Below, one piece after another: positions 50,101 to 60,287 of a DNA stretch of 64,000 nucleotides. The stretch covers positions 248,001 through 312,000 of the forward strand of contig JBAJFG010000005.1 of the NCBI GenBank assembly GCA_037903475.1. Direction: 5' to 3'. The position numbers and the translations under genes were made by a program. The first letter of the stretch is position 1. Every line of letters begins with the position of its first letter. The notes under the pieces were generated by a model that had not been told where the DNA came from, made no database searches, and saw nothing but the letters and a program-made list of their open reading frames with translations. Source of the stretch: Ancylostoma caninum. Taxonomy: Eukaryota; Nematoda; Chromadorea; Rhabditida; Ancylostomatidae.

Positions 50101-53100
50101 TCCCACTCGTCTCGGTTTCCGTCGACCACAGGACGATGACTTGGCTTTAAAAGCAGCTTTGGATGCTGTGGGTGCACGTCCTTTGTTTTCAGAAGAGGAC
50201 TATCCCTTGCTAAGCGAAGCTGTACGAAGACAAAAAGGCGAGCTGGCTATAGCATTGTTGACAAGGTGTGTGCATGACTTCCATTTTTTCGTGGTGTTAG
50301 ACTTCGCTTACGAAGTTCAGCCAAATTTCCTTCTCTCAATGTTGATAATCAGGGTCAAACCTGACCGTGGGAAAACTGACTCTTAATGCGACCCCACCCC
50401 CAGCGTACTCTAACGTGTGCTGTCCACTCTTTCCGAATTTACTACCCAGTTACAAATAGAAATGCTAATTCGACTTGCGAAAAATCGAAACTCATGTCAG
50501 CTGGAAGCTGGGAAGTCAAAAACTCCGTTTAGTAGAAATTCAACTCTGCTCCATATCCATATTGTGTTTTCATTCGTTTTTTTCCTCAATTGAAATAATG
50601 CGACGCGTTCTTCAGACACCGTGATTCCACTGAAAAACTTGGTCTGATTTTGGATAAGTTGCTCGATCCATCCATCCACAGGATGTACACGTAAGATTTT
50701 TGTTGTTTTGTTTATTGTTGGTGCTGTTCGGCACTAATAGTGGTTGTTAAGGTTCATATGGCAGAGTTAACCACAGTCGTAGCCTTTCCTTGTAAACGAG
50801 TTTCACCGATATGGTTAACTTGTATTGTAGTTTTTCCCTGACTTCTACCTTTAGCTGGCATCAGTCGAATGCTGCTTACTTCTTGGACCGAGACCCTGCT
50901 TATCTCAAGCTTGGGCAACGTGGGCAGCGTCCGGTTTTTCCAATACCTTCGCAAGCTCCTCCCGTGCTCAGGTCAAGAAATTAGTTTTTCCTTTCGAGCA
51001 CTATATTCGAACTACTTCTCAAAAGTAGTTTCTCTACTTGCTTTCCTTAGCTGTAGAATTATGACTGTTCTCTTTAGGTCCGTTTCTATCCAGTCCGCTG
51101 ACTCGAAGAACGGAGCCTTCGACGAGGAGGTGGAGTTGATTTCGGAACAGATGCAATCGTTGGGCTCAAGGTTTTTTTTATAAAAGACTTTTAATACTAT
51201 TAGTTTGTCCGACGGCATACTTGATTTTTACAGTTCGAGGCGGTCTTCCGATGAGGGTAACGAGAGCATTCGGAGCACTCCTACGACAGCTTCCGTAGTT
51301 ACAGAAACTAGTGAATCACAAGTACCGACGAAACCAATTTCTAGGAAGATGAAGTTTGATTTTTTTCCTTTTTTTGTCAACTTCGCATTTGAACGTACGG
51401 GCGCACTTCAGGCGGAGGTTCATGCCTGTTGTCTGCACTACGGAGGCACACGCCCATTACATGCATGAGCTTGCGAAACGCGTGCTGACGGAGGCTGGAG
51501 GGAGCCAAAGTTCTGTAGTTTTCGCTCCAATAGGACAGAATCCATTAGGTGCTTTTTTTAATATTTGGTCTCTATAACATGATTTTCGCATTTACTAGAA
51601 TTCTTGTAATCCTAAAGAGTTATGTTTACAGCATCAAACAGAAAACTCCACATGTGCGCGTTCTTAATTGGTATGTATGCCATTGGCTTACATAACCAAG
51701 TGTGTGCAAGTTGGAAATCACGGACTTACAGCACACATGTTTCGTGGATCAATTTGCAAGCAGCTGAATTAGGTAAGTGTTTACGAACTTTCCGTAAAAT
51801 TTCTTGAGCAACACCCTTAGCTCCATGTCTACTCTGGTCGACTGGCTCTAAAATCACAAAACGTTTCCTTCCTTCTTTGGTATCAACACACCATTTAGAC
51901 TGTACTAGGTCTAAATGGTGTGTTGATACCAGGACTGTACTATTAATAAACCCTCTCTAATTCCTATTCAGGTTTGATGGCCATCGAAGTAGTGCGAGAA
52001 ACTTGGCAGACTCATCTCACACCATCGGAAGCTGCAGGATTGGCTGACAAGGTCTATAATTAATACTTTATTTAGCAGATATTTGACTTTGTTCAATTCC
52101 ATGAAGTTCTTAACATTGTTGATGCGATTGAATTGCTAGTAAAATTTATAACTACTTCAAGCACAGTCATCATAATATGTACCAGCAGGTGCTGGTGCTG
52201 CTGTGAGGAATCCGAGCATCCATTGGGATTCTGCCGCCGAAGCCTCACTTTTAAATAGTTTATAAATGATAATCTTTAAAAAATTGCATATTCACTCAAT
52301 CTTCCTAGCTGTCATGTTTTCCTAGCAGTTCATAAATTACTATGTCATAAAAACACGAAAGTACAATATTATTTGTTGACTTTTGACGCTAATGCTTCGT
52401 GCACACCTTCTATTGTATAATCTTTTAAAAAGTAAAGATGTTGCGGTTCAATTACTTCGTGTGTTTAGGCCGGTCAGTCACGCGATCCTGCGGTTGTTGA
52501 GGAAGCTGCACGACTGGCGCTGTCTGTGTTGCCATATGCACATACTTTGAGCGCTGCGGAGACTCACAGAGCACTCCTGCAATGTCGCGAGCAGGGTGCT
52601 GCATTGCTAGAGAGTGCTTGTAGAGCAATTGAAGAGGTGCGGAAATGTTGTCCTGATCCTGTTTGTTCATTTTCATCTCAAAGTTTCCCCCAACTTCTAA
52701 TATTGGCATTGCATCTGTTATTCAGGCTGCAAATGAGGAGCTTGTGTTTGCGGATGTTCTATTCCGAGTTGCTCGTTATTGGCATGATCTTCACTATGAA
52801 CTTGACCAGCCACCTGTCTCCGTTCATCAGCAACATCAGAATCAAGCTGGGGCACAGCTGTTACCACTCAGCTCTAGTTCTCAACATCAACAGTATTTTA
52901 ACATTGTGAGTAGGAAATTCGCCACATTCGCTTAGCAATTTCTCTTTCTCATTCCAAGCAGAATTCAATATTTTCTCGATAAGTTTTCAGGAGATTTTTC
53001 GTGTTCCCTTTGGAATTTTTCTCGCTCAATTTCCGATCTTGTTTATATTACAGCCTACTACTCACACACAACAACAGTTCTACTACCAGCACATTCATCC

Positions 53101-55489
53101 TTCACAATCAATTGCGTTTATGCACCCTCCACCTGTTCCAGTCAGGTAGGTTCCGATATGTATAGCGGCAGGAAAGAACGCAGTTGGAAAACAAGAGAGC
53201 TATAATCTTATCTGGATAGTGATTTTTGAGTAGGTATTTTGAAAGAATAATGTGTAGTTGTTGCTTCAGCCAACCAAACAATGGCAGCGGAATATCTGTA
53301 GCAAATGAGATCGGCCGATTGCATCAAAGTCAATCAGCGCCACAACTATCGGGCTCTAGACTGGGAGGTCAGCTGGGCTCAGAAACACGTCCGCGGCTTG
53401 TGAATGCACACCGCGTAGGTATCCGCGCCTTGGCCACCATGGCGGCAAGTGCTAATGACGAGACAAGGCAGTACAGTAAATATTCGCAGGCAAGTTTTGT
53501 GCTTGTTGATCGATGCTTGCTCTTCTTCCCCTCGATTATAAAGTTGCTAGTTCAGACACCTCCTTACGCCGAAGACATTCGATGGTTGTTCACTATATCT
53601 GTACAGTTGGGCACTCCATATTTCGTGAACTTTCTTGATGCTGTTGCTAAGGCTGTTTCTTCTCCTTTTCTACTATTTCAGTTTGCCATGGAGGCAAATA
53701 CGTAAGTTTTCGCTTTCTTCTTTCAGTTAATCACCATCCATTGGTACTCATTATAGAGATCAAATTCTCGTATGAACTTGAAAAAGTTTTTGAAGAGTGA
53801 CCGCTTCCATTCTCAAGGAATTAATTCGAGATTCATTCTTTGGGGTTGTGCTGCTTTTGAGGTTTTTCAATATTTCACGTTTTCGCTAGTGCTCACCAGA
53901 CGGAGCGTAGATTCTAGAGCGCCTTCTGAGTTTATGTTGTAACTTGGTTGTACAACTACAGTCAATTTTGGAAAGAATATAGTAACTTTTCTGTTCATTG
54001 CGCAAGTCTCAGATTCATATTGTGCAATTTGAGAAATTGTATTGCTTTCAGTCGTTTACCCCCATATCCGCAGCAGTATTCTATGCCTCCGATTAATCGC
54101 ACAGTTCCTCCACCGCAGCCAAATCTTTCGAGCAAAGCCTTTGCTCATGTTGCTGGCCGAGTAAGTGTTCATTCAGTTTTTCTGTGAGCTTTGCTAACCT
54201 TACAGCGGAATATATTTTTGTTTGGTTTTCTCCTGTCGTTATGTTTTTGCTGTTTCTTAGACTCGAGCAGTAATGTTGCAAACTTACGCCCATCCGTCAA
54301 CGGCCGAATTGTATGAGCGATGTATTGAGCAGTTCTACGCAGCAGCCGGTGTGAAGCTTAGTCATAATCGGTTTAATAGTAGTGACATGGAAGACGTAAG
54401 TTCTTTAATTTAATCTTCGTTCATCTGGGCGATCCTAAATGTGTTTTGAACAAAATGAGCAGCACTGTGTAATAGATGGGGTTAGCTCTCGAGTTGCATT
54501 TAAAAAAGGTTTATGAAGGAGGGAAAGAGAGAAATTCTGTGTACGTAAGATACCGAGGCCTGATGCTGGCATGGCCACGGCCAGCCACCTTTGGCCGGTC
54601 AGAATTTGGAAGAATATGCTCATTTCAGCAAGAAAGCGGCAACATCATGCAAAATAGCATTGATAGTCGTGTTCAGCACCTCAAGTAAACGTCAATACGC
54701 AATTTCAGAAAGTTCTATAAGATGCCACACCTACCGTATCCCTACCAAAACGAGGTTATTATGCGAAATTGATGCGATTTTAGTGCACAGCACTTAAAGT
54801 AACCCCTCCATGCAAAGTTTCAGCCAATTTTTTTCTGAAGATTCTGACCACATTTGGCCACCTTGCAAAAGTGGGCCAAATGTGGTCGCTTTCGTGGTCA
54901 TTAGGGACTAGTTACATGGCGCCAGAATTAACTGCGTTTTTCACCATCTACCGTAATTTTCCCACACCAAGGTTCTGGTGCAAAATGAATACAATAATTG
55001 TGTTCAACACACCGAATAACCCCTGTTTTCGAAATTTGAGAGAATTCTGTGAGATACCGTGTCTACATTATACATGTGGGTGGCCAAATGTGGCCGGCCA
55101 AAGGTGGCTGGCCGCGGCCATGCCGGCATAAGGCCTCCGGTGATTATACCATTTTCTCTCGGGCAGGGTTGATCGTCACCTCATTTGATAAATGAGCGGG
55201 ATGAAGAAGAATTTCTCTTCAGTAATGTAATATCATATTTCATTTTTGTTCAATTCAGAGCTTATTTCATGCGATAAAAATCCTATGTGTACGTAGGATG
55301 TTCATTTCATAGGCTCACCAACTTCTCGTGGCCGCTATCGCTGCTTTTCTGCGCATACCTCATGCACCGACAGCCCACACACTGCTGGAGGATTTCTACC
55401 GACATGTGAAAAAACAAAAAGCCTGGAAAAAAGACGTACAGCACCGTTTGGGATCTCTTCTACACGAAGCGTTGAATCCACAACGGTGA
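38181..55489 (+). CDS. ebax-1: EBAX-1 / ZSWIM8, SWIM zinc-finger CRL substrate receptor, about 42 exons, about 1648 aa
   Basis: Exons begin at 38181, 39292, 39487, 39792, 39980, 40199, 40459, 42700, 43814, 43963, 44250, 44406, 44695, 46769, 46907, 47119, 47294, 47558, 47683, 47851, 48073, 48357, 49337, 49486, 49656, 49836, 50080, 50616, 50855, 51078, 51234, 51412, 51632, 51972, 52469, 52726, 53054, 53270, 53556, 54052, 54261 and 55313. ZSWIM8/EBAX-1 is the substrate receptor of a Cullin-RING E3 ligase; it degrades misfolded proteins in neurons and Argonaute during target-directed microRNA decay. Visible are an acidic N-terminus (DSDRFEGDSECSW), a BC-box-like PPLADLAARVCA (107-118), and the SWIM CxC...CxH (C239/C241, C250/H252). 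Family blocks follow: GIWNLMAIVREMF, CDEIVALWR, AHGYIPQ, HMCAFLIGMYAIGLHN, HVSWINLQAAELG and the C-terminal PPYAEDIRWL...VAKAVSSPF. A 46-nt removal inside exon 22 is needed to keep frame (see findings). Two introns use GC donors. Upstream non-coding exons are possible. Confidence 0.96.
38560..39251. mobile_element. Mariner-like element, copy A, in ebax-1 intron 1
   Basis: The left end contains TTGGGCAATAAGTTCGTGCG followed by a T run; the right end contains AAAAAACCGCCTGAACTTGT TGTCTAACCTAAT. These are typical mariner terminal repeats. The interior matches copy B (41371-42320) but is split by a family-2 MITE at 38708-38858. The transposase is decayed. Confidence 0.8.
38708..38858. mobile_element. 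Palindromic MITE, family 2, copy 2, nested in mariner copy A
   Basis: Starts CAAGCAACTCCAAATTTACG and ends TACGTTTGGAGTTTCCTG, with TA at each side. Copy B of the host mariner lacks it, which shows the empty site. Confidence 0.85.
41371..42320. mobile_element. Mariner-like element, copy B, in ebax-1 intron 7
   Basis: The left end is TTGGGTTGGGCAATGAGTTC then ATGCGGTTTTTTT; the right end is AAAAACCGCACAACTTATTG TCCAATC. The interior aligns to copy A, interrupted by a TTAA-flanked element at 41641-42073. Confidence 0.8.
41641..42073. mobile_element. TTAA-flanked MITE, copy 1, nested in mariner copy B
   Basis: The ends AGGCAGTGTGTCACCTCGT and ACGAGGTGACACACTGCCT are perfect inverted repeats of 19 bp. 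Flanks are TTGA (left) and TTAA (right), suggesting a TTAA target duplication. It includes an internal 21-bp tandem duplication (AGTCCGATCGATGAGATCAAC, at about 41862-41905). A diverged copy is at 56757-57166. Confidence 0.88.
44581..44649. repeat. 69-nt hairpin in ebax-1 intron 12
   Basis: The 21-nt arms TAATTGATGCATTATTCATT G and CAATGAATAATGTATCAATT A pair throughout with one G-T pair on the sense strand; the loop is 27 nt. It lies within the 200-nt intron 44495-44694. The size is in the range of a microRNA precursor, but a degenerate mini-transposon would look similar. Confidence 0.7.
51879..51930. repeat. Perfect 22-bp-stem hairpin in ebax-1 intron 33
   Basis: GGTATCAACACACCATTTAG AC and its exact inverse, separated by 8 nt. 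GACTGTACTA occurs in the loop and again just after the right arm, a pattern seen after template-switch inversions. Confidence 0.85.
54552..55141. mobile_element. Inverted-repeat element in the last intron of ebax-1
   Basis: The left ACCGAGGCCTGATGCTGGCA, continuing TGGCCACGGCCAGCCACCTT TGGCCGG, is mirrored at the right end (GGCCATGCCGGCATAAGGCC TCCGGT). The arms are about 45-50 bp, with further TGGCCA motifs inside. About 590 bp, non-coding. Confidence 0.85.
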
Positions 55490-58400
55490 CGGTTATTGAC
55501 ACCTTCTTAATGGTATTTCTTCTCTCGTCTACCATTTTCACTGATTCGTTTCGTTTTCTTTCGTTGTAATTGGGGTGGGTAATTTATTACTTTTCTTGAA
55601 GATGGTGTCTCACTTCATAATCGCTTTCGAGTTTTTAAGCAAAGAGAATCTCAGGAAGACGTTTATCGCATTATTATACATGGCTGTACCAGCAGTGCAG
55701 AGATAACCCATTTTGGATTATTCGCAATGCCCAGGGCATTTGTCCCAAGGCTCTGCAAGCGGTGATGTTGATTGTTTTGACCTAGCGTCTCCTTATTGTG
55801 GATGCTTAAAGGGAACAGAAGCGCTGGAGAACGGGTATCTGCACTTGTCTATGGAATCATGTGTACCGTTGTGATCATTTTCTCGTGAAAACTTTTCATA
55901 TGAAAATCTCGAAAGTGATCTGAGATGAAACATTACCTTCAGTTGGACCTTTCACAATTTGCAAACCTTTCAGTTGTTGTGTGGTTGTTTGTAATTATTT
56001 ATTTCCAGCTTATTGTTGTCATTTCATCATATTTATTCACATTGTACCCTATTAACGTAACCAAACTTCTTAGATATACTAAATTATTATCTTTTCATTC
56101 GATTTTACGTAATATTCAAGAATTCTAGCCGTACTCAGCTGTTAGCCGGCGAACAACAACTCTCTTGATCTTTCTTTCACAATCAAACAGAAATTCGACA
56201 CTCATTTGCGGTCAGATAGGGTAGATGTGAGCACACGAAGTGTGACGATTCGTTCAAATCATTCTAGAGTTAATGTTGCTCTCGTGATCCCTTAACATTT
56301 CACATTGTTTAGGCAACCTAACCTTTGGACTATTGAACATGTTCTTTTTTACTGATGCTCCTTTGTGAATTCCTCGTGTTTGCATACCTCCTCGAAACCA
56401 ATACATATTCTGACAAATTTCAAAGTCTCAAGAGAAGACATACTCACGAAAACGATGATAAATGATTGTAAATGAATGATTCCAACAGGTGTATACCATT
56501 GTAATAATGTTACGAATAAGCAAGCGTCAAATGGATTCGGGGTGTAAAAAATTTGTTGGTTTCGTGTTCGAAAAAATACTTTTTTTCGGCGGACATGCGG
56601 TAAGCAGCAGCTTAATAACAGCCTAGTATGCGGCACAACTAACTGCCGATATGTGGTGCACACATAGCATTGTGGCAACGTATGAGGTGCACACGCAGCA
56701 TTTGAGGGCGCGTCCGCATCCTAGCGCTTGCTAATAATAGCCAGCGTTTTCCTCAAAGGCAGTGTGTCACCTCGTTCCACAGAGTGTGGACATCAGCATA
56801 CACTAGACCTCGTCGCGCTGATTCCAATAATGTACGTTATAACGCATGAAAATGACGGAAACCTCGTTTTCGGAGGGTGAGAAAGTGCAGCTCACGGACT
56901 ACTTGGGCGTAGCGGTCCGTGAGTGTGCTGCATGCCCGCCACAGCTGCAGCGTTGGCCACCGACTCTAGACGTGTCTGATCGATAAGATCAACGGCTTCA
57001 CGCGTCCACTCGGCTGGACAAACTGTTCCAAACACCTCTTGAAAAACGTTTAGAATGTGAGTTTAGAGACCGTTTTGTAACATTTCATGTATATCGCTCT
57101 AAACGCATCGAGGAAATTCAGAATCCACCAAAACCTCAAATACAATAACGAAATGATGCACTGCTTTTAAAGAGCCAAGAATTTGATTGCTTACTCGAAA
57201 CGTCAATCCCCTCAGAAGCTTTCTACACAGCACTTGCTGCATTGAGAAGGGCGTATTCGATCGCAGCATTCATTCCCAAAGATACAGTTTCTAACGGATC
57301 AAGCTGTCGGAACTACATTTTGGTACATGGATTAGGAGCTGTGTTCCAATAGATACATTCATCAACATCTTCTGGTACATATCACGCTTTATTATTCTTT
57401 TAATAAGAATTTCTCGGATCACTGCTGTATGGCCGTTCTGTTTCGATCGCTTATGCACCGAATTTCAAATACTTTGCCAATATGCTTTTGTTGTCATCAG
57501 CGATGGCTTCACGACAGGCGGAGACTATTTTCCTGCTGGGCTCGCCACCTGGAAACGAGATTATCTTTTATTGTAATTCTATCGGGTTGGTGCGTGATCA
57601 CCGGCGCCCTTATTTTCTTCTTAAAATTTGGCAAATTTTCAACTCCTCCAGCATTGTTGAGCTAGTGGAGATCAGACAGCCGAATCTTACAATTTATCGA
57701 GCTCGTTGAGTGCCAAGTCAGCGGGAATAGGGAAACGTCTGAGTAGATTGCCAGCATCTAGTTCCCTGAACATTATTCCCCGTTTGGGAGCTGTGATAGA
57801 CCAGATTTGAGCAGACATACTTTGTGACATTATTTCCTTTGCATTTTTTTATCGCTATTCGCATGGAATATCCGTAACTGGCCGGAATGTTCATTAATTA
57901 ATTCATCCGCTCGACTTTTTTTTTATCAGATCGAACATTCCGCAAAAAGATTCCTGTAGGCAGGAATTGAACCTAGGAGTCATCACAGATGCAACCTAGG
58001 AGTCATCACAGATGCGACACAGTGCAAGCATCGCGCTCGACAGTATCCCTTGCCGCACCCAAAAGTGCCAAGAAATCCTGTCTCTCGAAATTCCCTCAGT
58101 TTGGCATGGGATGTGGCCCTTCAATAAGTCTTTTGCATTGTTAAAGCTTTCGCTGCACCGATGCTCTCCTAGAGCTGATGCAATGGGTTATCGGATTGAG
58201 GCTACATTTCTGCCAAAATCATTGCAAACCTAGCTGACAAATGAAGGTGCCTAGAACTACAAAATAGCGCTGCTTGAAAGAACCCACTAGAGAACTGTAG
58301 CTTCCTCAACATCGTGATTTCCACATGACACAGCGGAAGTTTGCACTTTGGAGAGGAGAATAATATGCGAGAAGCAGCAGCACTCGGAGCGCATAAATTG

Positions 58401-58698
58401 CCCAAGCAGTTGTCTCAGAGCCACGATTATGTCATGCTCAAGTTCGTTAAATCTACTGCAGTTGCATGTTCTATCAGCAACTTTGTCAAAGATTGGACAT
58501 CCCCGCAATGAGGTGGAGCCTATTCAGTTCTCTTCTAGACTCTTGGAGTCGTGTTTTTGCTTCATCGAGCGCTAGTTCCAGTTCATCGCCGGTGTTTCCT
58601 CTCCTACCAATCCGGTACAGTCCGTTGCTTCGATCGATATATCGATTACTTGAAGGAAGACGGCAACCCGAACTATTTCCCGAATATTTTGTGGACAA
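55490..58698. other. Intergenic region between the convergent ebax-1 and bbs-2
   Basis: This holds the 3' flank of ebax-1, a TTAA-flanked MITE (56757-57166), a 26-bp near-tandem repeat around 57969-58010 (ACCTAGGAGTCATCACAGAT), and open frames without family resemblance. A minus-strand stretch at 58486-58698 continues the bbs-2 frame past its stop (see findings). Confidence 0.55.
56757..57166. mobile_element. TTAA-flanked MITE, copy 2
   Basis: Begins AGGCAGTGTGTCACCTCGT and ends with the decayed inverse (GATGCACTGCTT) before TTAA. Its interior matches the copy at 41641-42073 over most of its length (for example GATCGATAAGATCAACGGCT). Confidence 0.8.
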
Positions 58699-60188
58699 TT
58701 AGAAAGATGTTGTCGAGGCGAATCGATTGGTCATTAACGCTATCCGTATGGCGCGATCCTGTAAGAATTTTGGCAAAGCGGCGGTGCCTCCGCGGAGCGA
58801 CTGTTTTCGACATGCAGTGAGCAGTATCGTTGATAGTATTTGTGAAGAAGAAAATGCTAACAAAACATTGATTCCCCAAAAAAATATGGGCACTGAAAAA
58901 CGCCAGATATTTAGGAACCGATCTGATATAATATTGTTACAGCTCACATACAGATGATGGTGAACAAACCCACATCGAAGTTTCGCTGCTTGTTCGATGA
59001 TTTTGTGAAGCTTCCTCAGCGACTGCACGAACCTCTCGTGATTGTTCGCACGGAGATGAAAAGCCTGTCGCACGCTGCGATCCAAATGCCGGAGGCGTGT
59101 GTAGTATTTCCTCACGAGATCCCTGAGTTTCAGATTGATTTGACATTTGTGGTCAATTCATATGAACGATTTGCCGGGGTGAAAACATTTGATTTGGGAA
59201 AACTGCCATTTGTTGGTCATTTCGGGAGCTGTTCGAGCCTTCCTTATAGGAGCAACATCTTTAGGATAAGAAACAATCATAAGTGAGAATTGTGCTCCAC
59301 CCGCTCTCGCTAATGGCCATTATGCAAGAACTGCCTTTGAAATTGCTACACATGTTGGCTTACAGATCATCAATCACTATGGCGTCTTCTGCTCTAACGA
59401 CTACTTCCATGAGGAGGGTTTGCTTTTCCGTAAGGTCCGTAGTCAGCCGATCTCGCACATCGTACATAGAGTCCAACTGAATCAGACTCAGAACTAAATC
59501 TGCGACAGAAAAGCGAACACATACAGGCAAAATAAGTGCCCTTGTCATCGCTATTCTTGCTTGTGACTGTCAGTGTCCCTACCTCGTTGCAGATCTCTTC
59601 AACTTCAGCAAATTTGTCCGGAAATTCAGCGTGAGCTTCTAAGGTGTCGATGACGAAGTAATCACATAGGGACTGAATAATATTTCCAGCGGTTTCCATG
59701 CATTCATGATAGATAATCGTCTTAATAGAGCAAAATAAACATGGGTTATTAGTTGTTAGGCTCAAAGATTTTCAGGAAATTGCGGACCTTGCCATCAGAT
59801 TGAAAGTGTTTAATGCAGAGTTCTTGGTCACGCTTCGAGGCTAGACCAAGGAATCGGATTTCCATGAGGTCTTCTTCAGGATCGATAGGATAATCGATGT
59901 CGATTAAAAATGTGTCCATCACCCAGTCAAGGATCTACATAAGGTGTGATCCTCTCATTTCAATCGTGTATTTGAATCATACAGAAGAGACTCACCCGTT
60001 GATTTCGTATTTTGATGGACACCTCCACATATGACTTCGGCGTCGAGAAGGCGTCCTCCGTTTGAAGTACGCAGAAGCGCGCAAACCGTGGGATGGACAG
60101 CGCTGTTTCAAATACACTGAGTTTGTTCCTGTAACGGCAAAGGACGTTTGAGAAAAAAAACATTGCAACAATGTGGACAAATTTCCTT

Positions 60189-60287
<99 letters not shown>

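Noticed and set aside
59477..59500. Upstream acceptor (GTCGCAG) for bbs-2 exon 59476-59364
   Set aside because: In phase it gives an immediate stop; the acceptor ATTCAG before 59476 restores a gapless match to BBS2.
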